From Akanthomyces muscarius (lineage: Eukaryota; Ascomycota; Sordariomycetes; Hypocreales; Cordycipitaceae): 64,000 bases of DNA. Within the stretch, counting starts at the first letter, position 1, and every line of letters starts with the position of its first letter. The position numbers and the translations under genes were made by a program. Where the stretch lies: the NCBI RefSeq assembly GCF_028009165.1, contig NW_026611615.1, positions 434,001 to 498,000 on the forward strand. The letters run 5' to 3'. This document shows, one piece after another, positions 30,609 through 42,262 of the stretch. The notes beneath the pieces are model-generated. The model saw nothing but the letters and a program-made list of their open reading frames with translations, made no database searches and was not told the origin of the DNA.

Positions 30609-32519
30609 GGAAGCTAGTGGACACGCATTATCGCCAGCTGTCGAAGGATATTGTGTACGAAGTTTGAATGGACTCTCTGTCTTCAGATTGTCTATTTTCT
30701 CTTGATACGTAACGGCGAAGAAATTTTAGTGCTTGCTTGTTGGCTGCTAGCTGCAGCTAGGTGAGCCATTTGTGGAGGATGCTACAGGTTGAGACAGCAC
30801 TATGGCCCCAGGTTGACTCGCTCTGGATGAACATGCACACTCTCTTAGTTATGCTTTAGTCCTGTCGCTACGTAGATCTAAATTCGCTTTTGCGCAAAGA
30901 TGCATATCGGATTGGTTTGAAAATTCTCTATTATGCTTTTGAAGGTTTCATCTGGCCAAGATGAGAGCCTGATGGTATATTAATCCTAATCCAAGAGTCA
31001 GCTAGCTGCAACGCCGAGCGTCCGTTGAGTCAAAGTTTACTCGCGCTGTAACTGTCTGGCGTCTCTTGCTCTTTTTCCTTTTCATCCTTTTGGAGGCAGT
31101 ATAGGCAGAGATAACGCTATCTACAGACGAGCAGGATGCGACTTCTCGCCATTGTTCTCACCATCTTTACCAGCTTCATTCGTAATTCAGAGCCCACGGG
31201 CGGTCGCTCGCCGTCGACCGCTTCTCGGCCGGCTACTTGCCCGCGTCGGTCTAGCAAGGGACGACGATGGCGCTAAACTTTAGCCCAAAAGCCACTTATG
31301 CAGGCCACCTAGTCGTGCCCACAAGGCCACCTATACATTCGCCACTGGCTGACTGGCTGAGCAAAGTTTTCTCCAGAAAATGAACTGTCCATTGTTTTTC
31401 AGACAATCGGCAGTAAGAGGGGAGATGCGCCAAGCTAAGCAGAGAGCGGCGGCGCGTGCCTGCCTCGGCGCCCTCCGGCTCGCAGCATGACAGCCAGCCC
31501 AGAGCACATTGTGCCACCTTTGGTTCGTTGTGCAACAAGACGTCCTGTGGTGGCTGACACGCTTGATGTCGGTATGAACCCCTGCAAGGCAGCGAGTGTA
31601 TAGGTGGCCTTCCTAAATGGGCAAGGTCTGGCCAAGCCCAAGATCGATTAGCAATTGTGTGACTTGGGGGTCAGCTGTGTAAGTCGTCGGCTTGTGAAAC
31701 TCTAGTAGACGCTGTATCCCCCACGCTACGTTTCCTTATCTAAGGAAAATGAACTACTCATAGTAAAGCAGAGTTACATACCACACACAGGCAGATTAGA
31801 CTCACAGTATGCCGACAGATAGACGCGCAAATCAATATGAAGCCTCAAACACTTCCAGCGAAATGCCAGACCCGCCTGCCAAGAGTGGGCTCCGACTTTA
31901 CGTCAAGCCATCGAGTAAAGCCGCCATCACCATTGTGCCGAGACGCGCCTTATTACCTGATAGCTTCGTTGACTGATGCACTTTGCACCATTTGATTGGC
32001 ACTTACATGCCATGTGCGTCCAATTCTCTCGGGAAAGCCAAGCCAAGGCCGTCATCGGGATGTACATCCACCTGTTGTCGGCTGCGTAAGTAAGATATCC
32101 ATGCCTCACCTTGCGAGAACAGCGGCCAAAGCCCCGCACGGAGGGGCAGCTCGCCCAAATCACCCTTGAGCGGCCGCAATTTCATGCTTTCGGCACGCGA
32201 TTTCAGCCTGCTGCCCTTGTGGTCTTTGGGCTTGGGCACCGGCCGTGACCCGGCGTCGGAGGTCCCCGATCCCCACCTCCAATAGCCCACTCCCTCCGTA
32301 GTGGCCCGAAGTCGCGCGCCCACTGATTAGAAGCCGCACAATTTAAATACAGCCTCGCCCGTCTTCCCGGCTAGAGGGGCTCCATTCACTGGTCGTGTGA
32401 GCAACTCATCCAAGCAAAAAATCGCGGGGTATCCTAAGAACAAGATCGGAAAACAAGAACCTCATTAAGTTGAACCTACACGCAACTCACTTACATACCT
32501 ATCCCAACCTACAGTCACC
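30609..32519. other. Intergenic upstream of allantoicase
   Basis: 1.9 kb with no supported gene. It contains GATA-type motifs (AGATAA on the minus strand at 31737-31742, TGATAG near 31958, GATATC near 32095), the kind bound by nitrogen regulators of the AreA/NIT2 class. A TTTAAATA element lies at about 32342-32349. These are suggestive only. Confidence 0.35.
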
Positions 32520-33668
32520 ATGGCTACTACCATTGACGAAATCAGCTACAAGATTAGCGACGACGTTCGCACCAGCGTCGTCCCTGCTGACCAGATTGAC
32601 AAGACGTTCCGTTCAACATGCATTGGTATGTACTTTTTCGCTCCTTCTGGTGTCAAGCCCCCGCAAGCCATAGCCCCTACCCTGCTGACGCGTACAGACC
32701 TTATCTCGGCTACTTTGGGCGGTAAGATTCTTGCCTTTTCAGACCAGTGGTTCGCGGAGGCGTCCAATCTTCTGACTCCCACCGCACCCATTTCGCAGCC
32801 CGGAAAGATGGTCTTCACCGGTGCCTGGTTCGACGGCTGGGAGACGCGCCGCCACAACCAAGAGCCCTTTGACTGGGTGGTGATGCGGCTGGGCGTGGCC
32901 TCGGGCACCGTCGAAGGCATCGAGGTGGACACGGCCTTCTTCACCGGCAACTACGCGCCCTTCATCTCGGTCGAGGGCTGCTTCAGCGACAACGACGACG
33001 AGGTGGTGTCGTGGCAGGGCACCCGCGGCGGGTGGGAAACCATTGTGGGTATCCGAGAGTGCGGTCCTTCCCACCGCTATTCGTGGAAGCTTGATGAACC
33101 TACCCAGAAGCAGTACACGCATGTGCGCCTCAACATGTACGCCGACGGCGGCATCGCCCGCTTCCGCCTGTTTGGCCACGCCGTGCCCGTCTTCCCGGCC
33201 GACCCCAACGCCGTCCTCGACCTCGCGGCCGCGCAGAATGGCGGCGTCGCCGTGTCCTGCAGCGACCAGCACTTTGGCACAAAGGACAACCTGCTGCTGC
33301 CTGGCCGCGGTAAGGACATGGGCGACGGCTGGGAGACGGCGCGCTCCCGCGGTAAAGACCACGTCGACTGGACGATTGTCAAGCTCGGCGCGCCCGGCTA
33401 CATTGACAAGCTGGTCGTCGACACGGCGCACTTTCGCGGCAACTTTCCGCAAAAGGTCCGCCTCGAGGCCATCAAGTCGACGAGCGCCAGCCCGGCCGCC
33501 GACGACGCCGGCTGGAAAGAGGTTGTCGCGCCGAGCAAGACCAAGGCTGACCTGGAACACGAATTCGCCTCTGCTGACACCGACAGCGTCTTTACTCACA
33601 TCAAGCTCGTCATGATCCCCGACGGCGGCGTCAAGCGCGTGCGCGCGTTTGGCCGCAGAGCCATCTAG
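32520..33668 (+). CDS. Allantoicase (allantoate amidinohydrolase)
   Basis: Exon 1 is 32520-32625, intron 32626-32697 (72 nt, GTATGT...TACAG, no stop), exon 2 is 32698-33668; 358 residues, the family length. ATG lies in a good context (CACCATGGC). Two homologous allantoicase domains are visible. The first has DGWETRRHN, FDWVVMRLG and GIEVDTAFFTGNY. The second repeats them as DGWETARSRGKDH, VDWTIVKLG and LVVDTAHFRGNFP. Each ends in a THVRLNMYADGGIARFRLFG-type strand. The enzyme converts allantoate to ureidoglycolate and urea in purine catabolism, letting the fungus use purines as nitrogen source. GATA motifs upstream would fit nitrogen control. Yeast counterpart is DAL2, Neurospora alc-1. Confidence 0.96.
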   Translation: MATTIDEISYKISDDVRTSVVPADQIDKTFRSTCIGMYFFAPSGVKPPQAIAPTLLTRTDLISATLGGKILAFSDQWFAEASNLLTPTAPISQPGKMVFTGAWFDGWETRRHNQEPFDWVVMRLGVASGTVEGIEVDTAFFTGNYAPFISVEGCFSDNDDEVVSWQGTRGGWETIVGIRECGPSHRYSWKLDEPTQKQYTHVRLNMYADGGIARFRLFGHAVPVFPADPNAVLDLAAAQNGGVAVSCSDQHFGTKDNLLLPGRGKDMGDGWETARSRGKDHVDWTIVKLGAPGYIDKLVVDTAHFRGNFPQKVRLEAIKSTSASPAADDAGWKEVVAPSKTKADLEHEFASADTDSVFTHIKLVMIPDGGVKRVRAFGRRAI

Positions 33669-34138
33669 GCACCGGCATCAAAAGGCCCCTGCTCAATGAC
33701 CCTGTATGTGTGTGCTGACGATGTGCTGAACACAGTAGTATATAGATGACGAACTCATGAGTGAAATATATACATATACCAAGACAGAAGCATAAGTTTA
33801 CATAGTAAATAAAATTGAAAGCAATAAATTCTGGCAATATAATGAATGTGTCACGTCGAGGTTGTGCCGCCGCTGCTATGCCGCAATGACGATGGTGTGG
33901 CTTGGACCCGCCACACCGCGTACCACCCACCTCGGGCTTCAAACCTTCATCTGCATCAATCCTCACACGACCTGGCTTCTGCAACTTTTTTTTTTTCGCT
34001 TGAACCTGGCAGGCGCTTCAGCTACCGATTGTCTGTGCTTTTTTTCTCGAGCACGGCGCACATGACACTTTTCTTCGCCGCATAGTCCTCGCACGAGCCC
34101 GGCAGTGCGGAGCTGCCCCTCCCTTCCTCTCGCGCACC
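33669..34138. other. Intergenic, allantoicase 3' end to ankyrin-DIL promoter
   Basis: 470 bases: an A/T-rich 3' flank followed by a pyrimidine-rich leader with a run of T near 33985. No gene seen. Confidence 0.45.
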
Positions 34139-36800
34139 ATGGATCCCGAGGAATCGACATCGCCAGTCGACGACGGCGAGCACTACCCACCTCGCCCAAT
34201 GCCGACCAACCTCCCGACCTCTCTCAACGACCGCCGTCATGCTCCCGTGGAATACATCGTCCCCGAGACGGAGATATACGACGGCTGGCAAGGTGAGTCG
34301 ACCCCAAGGGGGCCGGTCCAACCTCCCACCGCCGGTCCCCTTCCCCGCCCCTGATCAACTTCTGACACGCGCAATCTCCAGGCGAATCTCAATTTCTCAC
34401 GACACCAGCCGTTGCGAAGCCGCTCAATTTTGCCAATCTTTCACTCAACGACAACGACTACGAAGGCGACATTACAAAACGCCCGCAGGACAGCGACGCT
34501 CGACTCATGGAGATGCTTGCTGCCCAAGCCGCGGCTCACCAAGCGGGCCACGGCGTGGAAGACGACAACGCGATTGCTGAGGATGGAAAAATGTCGGAAG
34601 ATGAGAAGAAGGATGCCCTACAAAAGTCTCTCAACATGGCCGCCAGCAATGGTGACGTAGGAAAAATCACAAAGATGCTTACGGGCAAAGCCAAAGCCTA
34701 TATCGATGTCAACGCTCCAGACGAGGACGGCACGCCGCCGCTCATCTACGCCAGTTGCTTTGTATGTTTATCTCATGCAAACCTGCGTCTGCTATTATGC
34801 TAACATTGCACAGGGCCACGAAGGTGTAGTCAAGGCTCTCATCGACACTGGCGTCGATGTCAACAAGCAAGATCAGAATCAATGGAGTGCTCTGATGTGG
34901 GCAATGACAAATCGTCACAAGAATATTGCCAAACTCCTTCTCGATAACGGTGCCTCCTCCGACCAGAAAACCTCCACCGGCCGGACTGCGTTCGACTTTG
35001 TACCGCCTGACAGCGACATGTCCTTCTACCTCCACGATAACGGTTACAACATTGGAAATGCGGGAATGGGCGACGACTTTTACAATCCCGGGTTTTCTCA
35101 GGATCGATTTGAAGAAGAAATGGCCGAGAACGAAATGCGCCGTCGCCTCATGATGGAGAGTGCGCGCGATCTGGAGGTTGATCTGGGGAATGTGGGAATG
35201 GACGATCAACCAGAGGTCGGTACCCAGTGTGGACAAGATTATTGCAATTTGCTAACGTCAGCAGCCCGCGGAAGAGTTGGAAGAAGAGCAACAGGAATTC
35301 GACTGGGGAAGGTGCCTACACGACCAAATGTTTGTTTTCCAAGAACACGAACTCGACCGCATACTCGATATCATTATTACCAAGATGACCCCGCAACGAT
35401 CGCCATCGCAAAAACCGGTACCAGCAAATATGATTTTTCTCAGCGCGCGATACGCACACTACCACGCCAGTCCAGACCTCTTGGAGCGATTACTAGTCAC
35501 TGCTATGGACCTTATTAACGACAAGGTCGAGGCATGCCAGTGGGACATGACCATTCTAGCTTTCTGGATCTCCAACGCCACATTACTGCTACACTACCTC
35601 AAGAAGGACGCAGGGCTGGTAGAGGCAACGTCTGAATTTCAGACACAGTTGGCAGACCTCATAAACGAGATTTTTATTCTCATTGTGCGCGACGCCGAGC
35701 GACGGCTGGACAAGGTCCTGGATCCCGCCATGTTGGACCACGAGACGATCCCTGGCTTTGAAGGCATCACCTTTCAAAACGAGTGGAAGCTATTTAAGCG
35801 AAAGACTACAGTCAAAGAGGAGCCCCTGGAAAAGCGGTACAGACCACCGTCACCCAAGGCAAGAGCCAAGCCGTCGCCGCGCAACGTCACATCGCTGCTG
35901 TCCTCTACAGTGTTTGTACTGGACCTGTACGACATTCACTCGGTGATTACGACACAGATCATTTCACAGCTACTGTACTGGATAGGAGCCGAGCTGTTCA
36001 ACCGTGTCATGTCCAATAGGAAATACTTGGCGAGGACCAAGGCCATGCAGATTCGCATGAATGTTTCACTTCTGGAAGAGTGGGCTCGAACGAACAACCG
36101 GCAGGCCGAGCACTATGAGGGTGGCGAGACAAAGTCAACGGGAGAAACAACGGCAGACGCTAGCAGGCGTCATCTGGCTCCCGTCATCCAGCTGCTGCAG
36201 TGGCTACAGTGCTTCTCGTCACTGGGCGAGGACGACCTCGAGGCGCTGGTGGGAACGCTGCAGCAGCTCAAACGACTGACGCCGCAGCAGCTGATTCATG
36301 CAGCGACGCATTATCGCGCAGAGGTGGGCGAGAAGCGACTGCCCAAGAGCGCGACTAAGTACCTGCTGGAGATTCAAAAGGAGGCAGCCCTGAAACGCGA
36401 CCGCCGGCGGAGCAGAGCCGCGTCGCCGTTACCCAAAGACGCGAGCGTGCCTTCAACCCCGGTCAAGAGAAGCAGCGGCAACGGTCTGAGCGCGTCGCCG
36501 CCGAGCGCGCAAAGCACGCCGGGCAGGGGCCACGACCTCGAGGCCGATGACTGGGACGAGGACGAGGCGCCACCGAACCTGCTCATGGACCCGGCGCTGA
36601 TGCTGCCGTTTACGCTGCCCTCGGTGACGGACATGCTAATCTCGTATGGGGCGGGCTTTGGCGGCGTCAACAGGGAGCGCGAGCGCAAGTACATACCGAC
36701 GGTGCCGCCCGAGTTCCTGGACAAGCTCGAGGTGGCGAGCGGCGGCGGGCGCAAGGACCCCATGTTTGCGGAAAAGGACTGGGAAAATGAGGAGGTTTGA
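34139..36800 (+). CDS. Ankyrin-repeat and DIL (dilute) domain protein
   Basis: Four exons: 34139-34292, 34382-34761, 34814-35215 and 35265-36800; 823 residues. All introns are GT-AG. The last acceptor is a tandem CAGCAG (35259-35264), so one Gln may be added. The N-terminus is Pro/Asp-rich. Ankyrin repeats span about 170-275 (GTPPLIYASCFGHEGVVKAL, NQWSALMWAMTNRHKNIAKL). An acidic linker follows. The DIL domain runs about 400-680, with the family signatures FWISNATLLLHYLK, TVFVLDLYDIHSVITTQIISQ, LLYWIGAELFNRVM, and VIQLLQWLQCFSSLG with QLKRLTPQQLIHAA. The domain is shared with the cargo-binding tail of class V myosins and afadin. This fungal ankyrin-DIL architecture lacks a motor and probably acts as an adaptor in transport or polarity, which is inference. 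Confidence 0.93.
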
Positions 36801-37076
36801 AGGGCCGCCATGGCGATGGAATGAAAATGACTATCTACAGAATACAATGGATGATGATTGATACAATGGTGTAAATCAATGAGATTTTAATGTGATTGTG
36901 TGTAGGTGACTGTCATGGCCACGGACGGATGTCACGGTCAATGGCTTCGGCTTGCAAATCATGAAGGTGAAACGAGTTTGCAGTTGCGAAATGCTTGTGA
37001 TGAATTACTTGCGGTTGAAATACCATATTTTGTCTACACGGAATGGATGAAGTGTACAGCTAAGCAAGAGTCGACA

Positions 37077-37265
37077 ATGCTTTTTCAACTCGTAAAACTT
37101 ACTGCTCTTGCTGCTTGCGTTTTTAGTTTCGGGCAGCAAGGGTATTCACCTCTGCAAGTGCTGAATTTGCGTTTTATTCCTGAGCATGGGCAGGGGACGC
37201 ATGTGAGATTTAAGTATAAGCAGTTCATTAGAGTGTTATCCAAGGGCAAGAACGCGGCTGTCTAA
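37077..37265 (+). CDS. Possible small secreted peptide
   Basis: 62 codons. The first ~20 residues (MLFQLVKLTALAACVFSFG) have a positive residue followed by a hydrophobic core, as in signal peptides. The rest is basic (VRFKYKQFIRVLSKGK) with no cysteine beyond the one in the signal. No family, no clear promoter. This could be chance. Confidence 0.18.
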   Translation: MLFQLVKLTALAACVFSFGQQGYSPLQVLNLRFIPEHGQGTHVRFKYKQFIRVLSKGKNAAV

Positions 37266-40200
37266 GCTTGCCCGACGATCAGGGAGCAATGCCGTCGATG
37301 AGCAAGCTGCTCAACGGTGTTTCTCAACCACGGCGTTGAGGAGCGGCCCTTTTGCTTTGAGAAGAGGCCCCGATCTCAAGAGACACCGACTGCTCACCTC
37401 ACATGCCTTTTTCCAGCTCTGTCCGAGTGGTCTTCCAAGGACTTTGAGTGGCCAAAAGAGGAAGTTGTGCCATGGGGGTGTGGGCTTGACCCAGCTGTCT
37501 GGATACAATGTAGCAAATGGCTCCTCTCGGCCTTGGTCCACCGCGAGCCCTTTTAGTGTGGTACTGCCAGCGATGTACTAAGTACAGGGTACACTTGTTG
37601 CTTGTCGAGGCACAGCACACCCGAGCGGTCCGAAACCGTTGCTGGACACTACCAGTATAATTACGCAGTACCTCGGAAGAAAAAGGAATGCAAAGAAGAA
37701 GAAGAATTTTAAGCTAGGAAACTTGGCAACAAACCACTACCGGAAAGACTATACCGGATACAGCGGTCACGATGACGAGAGAAAACATGGTCTTGGTTGT
37801 GAGCGACATTTAACAGGACCATCTTGATTTCAGTCTTGTCAGACTTTTTACATTTACATGTAGGGGTCATGCCTTTTTTTTTTTTCCTCGGCAGGTTTTT
37901 TTTCTCTTCTTCTTCCTGGGCGAGAAGCCGGACATGGAACCAATGACGCATTGTCTTTGTGTCATCGGTTTTGGGTCCTTGCGGGAAGGGAACAAGGGAA
38001 CCACCACGGGAAGAAAAGAGGGTCTTTTTGCTAAAGTGCTTGCATGAAGGACAAAGTCTAGAACGCAGACCTAGTGGGAATTGGATGGGGAAGAAAAGGG
38101 TCTTTGTTGGTGCTTTGTAGATTGTGTGTGTGTGTTGTGGCAAACAGTCATGGCGTAAAAAACTCGCCTTACCATGCCATTCATACATTGACATGCGTCG
38201 TGTTGGCTCCAGAGGCCGCAAGCCCTCTCGGTCGAGTCTGTTGGATCTACAGTCCAACAAGGGACCAACGGCATTTTACATGACCAAGAATAGTTACGCC
38301 GAGTTTCAGGCAAAAGAGGGAAAAACTTTTCAAACTTGTGGTGCAGGGTAGTATCCTCCGTTTTGGTGTGGTGCGGGCGTGCAATATTTTAGAGGAGCCT
38401 GTCCGCCTGGCCCGCCACGGCGCCGCCCCTCCCCCACAACAGGTGCCGTCTGCAGCGGCGGCCAGTCCTTTGAGCGGGATAATTGGCAGCGATGGTCACT
38501 GTAGCAGGCAGCAGGTCTCCTTTGCGTTGGCGGATTCTTCTTCTCTTCTTCGTCTTCTTCAGCGCGACGTGTCAAGACGAGAAGAGGAAAGGGAATGTGG
38601 TGCACCTACTTGTCGCTCGCAAAATCCAACTAATGCGCTGCTGGCGATGCGCTGGCACATGAATAGGAAAAAAATAAAAACAGGACCAATTGCCGAATCA
38701 GGGCGGACCCATCCACCAGGCGGAAGTGGCGTTCAACTTTCTTCTTTTCCTTCTTTTTCTCACGGGGGCCTCTGTGGTGCCAGGGCCGAAGAACGGTGGT
38801 GGCCCGGTGACAACACAATGTCCGCTGGTACCTGAATCTTGGCTTGCGCTGTTGGACCGAGGTGCGGGCGCAAAACCATCTCTCTTTCTCTCGGATTCAT
38901 TGAAGAACAGGCCCCAAAATTCGCTCGTCACCGGATGAGCGCTGTGAGCGTCGGGACGAACAAGCCATGCAACAGCGTCAAAATGCCACGGCCTGCGCAG
39001 ATTGCCTCTCGCCTTCTCCTGTTTTTTCTTCTTTGGAGCGTGAAATTGAAAAATGACGAGAGGCGCACTCATCGGGTGTTGTTGTCGCCGCTCACGCCTG
39101 TCTCAGACTCGCAGCAGGAGCGTGATACCGCCCTGGTTGGGGCGGGCAGAGAGATGGGACCTGAGACAACACATTGAAGGAGGGAGCAACAGGTACTGCG
39201 GCGTGATGCCTAGCGGGCGCAAACCAATTCTGGGTTTCGGCATCAACACATGCTGACGAGCGTCATTGCGCACGCCCGCGGCCGCTCTCGGCGACCAACT
39301 CGCGTACCCTCATTTACACAGTCTTGACCGTCCAACGCTCTACTTTGACGGCTTGCGCTACGCTATTGGCCCTCTAGCCTGGAACACGTTATTTCACTTC
39401 ATTAGTGAGCTGTTGCTTTTTTTTGGCCAATCGTCGGCGTGAGCGCGACCAAGGTCAGGAAATGAGCTATTCGTATCCCAAAAAGCAGCTTGTAGTTGCG
39501 TTGTACCATACTGAAAGTGCCAGTAGGTGGTCCAGCTGGGCGACCAAGGCAGCAGCCCACCCAGGCAGGCGGACTAGGAGTATGCTGATCGCTAGGCTGG
39601 CCTCCTTCGCCCTATTGGTAGAATATTTGAATCATCTACCAGTGAGATGCCGCGACGTGTAGCTACAGCTGCAGTGCGTTGGTACCTTGCAGGACGGGAA
39701 GGGTGTGGTGGTGTTCTGACTCTGCTGATTCGTTTCTCTTCTTTGTCTGCCTGACAAGGGTCGCCCTGTAAAGTGCGTGCAGGGACATGAAGAATCCAGA
39801 AAAGAGACAACAAAAGCAAACAGCCTATCAGTCGCCTGCCGAAAAGGCAGTATTCGTCGGGAACCGTATCACTCGACTTTATTACACACCATGTCTTTTC
39901 CTGGCCCTGGTTCTCGCCGCGCCACTTTTTAAGTAAGACTGCTTGGGCACAGACGAATGGCTGGCTTTATCCTCCGATGCGACGGACCAAAACTTCAACT
40001 ACGTGTTGCCGCCTTCGGGGGAAGCGAGCGTGGCGAAATGAGACAAGAGCATGTTTCTGTCCTGAACGGAGAACTCAGCAGGTGTTTTCTTTTAGGGCTT
40101 CTTCCTCGGGAGCCCGTGTGAACTCAGACAGCAAAGGTTCGATGTGCGGTGTACATGCATGTACCTTGGGCCACATTGGGCAGCGGTGTGGTGGCAGCGG

Positions 40201-41490
40201 TGACTAGTCGACCGCCCCAAGTCGTCTGTACCTGCAGTAGGCAAACTTGTCGTGCTGGGATTGGACATGGGCAGATTGCCCAATGTAGAAGAAGGGCTGC
40301 CCAGGGCTAGAATTGTCACGTTGTGTGCTTTGCTGGCAATTGGGGGCCCCTTGTGACCACCGACTTGCTTTCTCGGAGAGGACTCTGCAACGCTGGGCAT
40401 TTGCGATGTGCGCTCAATCACAACTCCCAGCGCCTGGGTAGGCACCAGAGGAAGAAAAGGCCTCTCTTTTTTCGGGGTGCAATAATAGGGTCCAGAATAG
40501 TCGTTCTTGTAAAAGAGTCCACCGAGCTGGCAGTTCCTGGCTGGACCACCACCGTAAAAGCCGGTGGGCTGGGGAGCCACACTGTTTTCCTTCTCTGCAG
40601 CATGAGCATGACAACAGACCATGCACGGGAATCAGAACCGCTCTGTTCCGTCGCTAGCTGCAGATGGTCGTGGGTGGGATGGGTACCAGCGAGTACAACA
40701 TGTGCATTGGCGGATTGGGCAGCCTGTGAGCGATTATGCCTGTGTAGGTACCTACGGATACCGCCGCACCGGACGCTAGAAAATTCGAGCCAGGCCTGGC
40801 GGAGCGCTAGAATGGGCTTGGTAAACTGGGCGTGGCTATTGGTGACAACGGGTTGAGTTTGCTCTTGTCTTGACTGACTGACTCTTGCACCTGAGATGCA
40901 CAAGCCAAGCACCCAGGCACCTGGCGCAGCACGGAGGGTTTGCATAAAGTACAGACGTCTTGGTATTCTGTAACAGCCAGAGACGAGCAAAACGCAAGAG
41001 TAACAACAATGGTACAGAAAACAATGGTAACGAATAGCAACGGAAAATGAAACCAGCGAGTTAGAGAATGGTGGACTTGCGACTGGGAGTACTTGAGTGG
41101 GCATACAAGCTCGCACCCAATGACAGGTCACTGTCGTCTCCTTTGTAACTCGTTCCACCTGCCGAGCCAGGCGTCCCCACCGTGTGCCAGCTGGTTCGAC
41201 GAGGGGCGGGCTTACGATGGCGGTAGACGGCCTAGAACAGAGTTAGCTTGACGGTGAGAAAAGGAAAAAAAAAAAAAGGAAAAAAAAAAAAAAAGAATTG
41301 TCGAGTCAACAGATGTACCGCTTGTATGGAGATGGTAGAGAGTACATGCAAGACTGGCAGCAAACAGGTCACCCGGCTATGGAGACGGACATGGCCCTTC
41401 GGCAGGCTCCCTTTGCGCCCCTCCCAGCCTAAACAAGGGCCTTTGCTGCTGTCCGTCTTTTTGGAAATCAGAGACAATAATGTCGTGAGA

Positions 41491-41516
41491 TGTGTGTGTG
41501 TGTGTGTGTGTGTGTG
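41491..41516. repeat. (TG)n microsatellite
   Basis: An uninterrupted TG run of 13 units lies in the presumed leader or promoter of the TBC gene. Confidence 0.9.
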
Positions 41517-42262
41517 GCAATCGTTTCTACCCTTTTCTCAACTTCTCTTCTTTCCCTTTTGCCAAACCTCCCCATACATTATCTTCTGTTGCCCTTTCCC
41601 TCCCTGGCTCGTTTGTCATCCCCCCTCCAAACAAACAACACCAACACTCATCGTCATACGTTTGCGCATCGCCGCCGATCAAGACATACACCACATACAC
41701 AACCACGCCACAGCAAACCAGAACCAGGGCATTCTCGGCGCAACATCCCCGGAATCTCAAAACTTCAAGACATTCAACCCGGATACGGAAAAGAAGGAAA
41801 TCAAAGAAAATCGAGACCAGCCCGCTCTCCGCACTTCTCAGCCCGCTGCATCGCTCGCTTCGCCCGCAGCTAGATTGCTCAATCTAACACTATTTGCGCC
41901 TTGGAACCATTTCATTTATCACGGCCTGCGCTGCCTTTGACACCGTCAAAGATCAGTACCTATTTCTCTTGCGAAGGATTCTAACCACCTGGCTTTGCGT
42001 CCTGGGGCCATTTACAGAACGTTTGCGCCGAAGCTCAAAGCGCAACAAATCCTTCCGTCCGTGGGCATCAAGGACATCCTTTGCGCCTGGAGCAGAATCA
42101 CGCTGCACTTTTACAAATACACCGGCGTCGGACCAGCCTTGCTGAATCACAAACCAGCCAAGCTGCGACCAATTCCAAATACATACCGACAGGCTCCGTC
42201 ATTTTGCAACTCAAACTCTTGTTATCCAACTGAGCAACGACACGGATGAAGTCATCGCTCCC

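Larger units (their letters stand above)
36801..42262. other. 5.5-kb gene desert and leader of the TBC gene
   Basis: No protein gene is supported. At 37077-37265 a 62-codon plus-strand frame starts MLFQLVKLTALAACVFSFG, resembling a secretion signal, but it has no further support. At 38010-38110 a purine-rich motif (AAGAAAAGRGGGTCTTT-like) occurs twice. An A-tract (41259-41294) and a TG microsatellite (41491-41516) precede a pyrimidine-rich stretch at 41520-41650 and a probable long 5' leader of the TBC gene. Confidence 0.4.

Noticed and set aside
32739..33599. 286-codon open frame opposite allantoicase
   Set aside because: Antisense mirror of conserved enzyme sequence; Arg/Val/Gly-rich composition typical of shadows.
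41248..41940. 230-codon frame starting in an A-tract
   Set aside because: It begins with Lys from poly-A and Val/Cys from the TG repeat, then runs through pyrimidine leader sequence; not protein-like.
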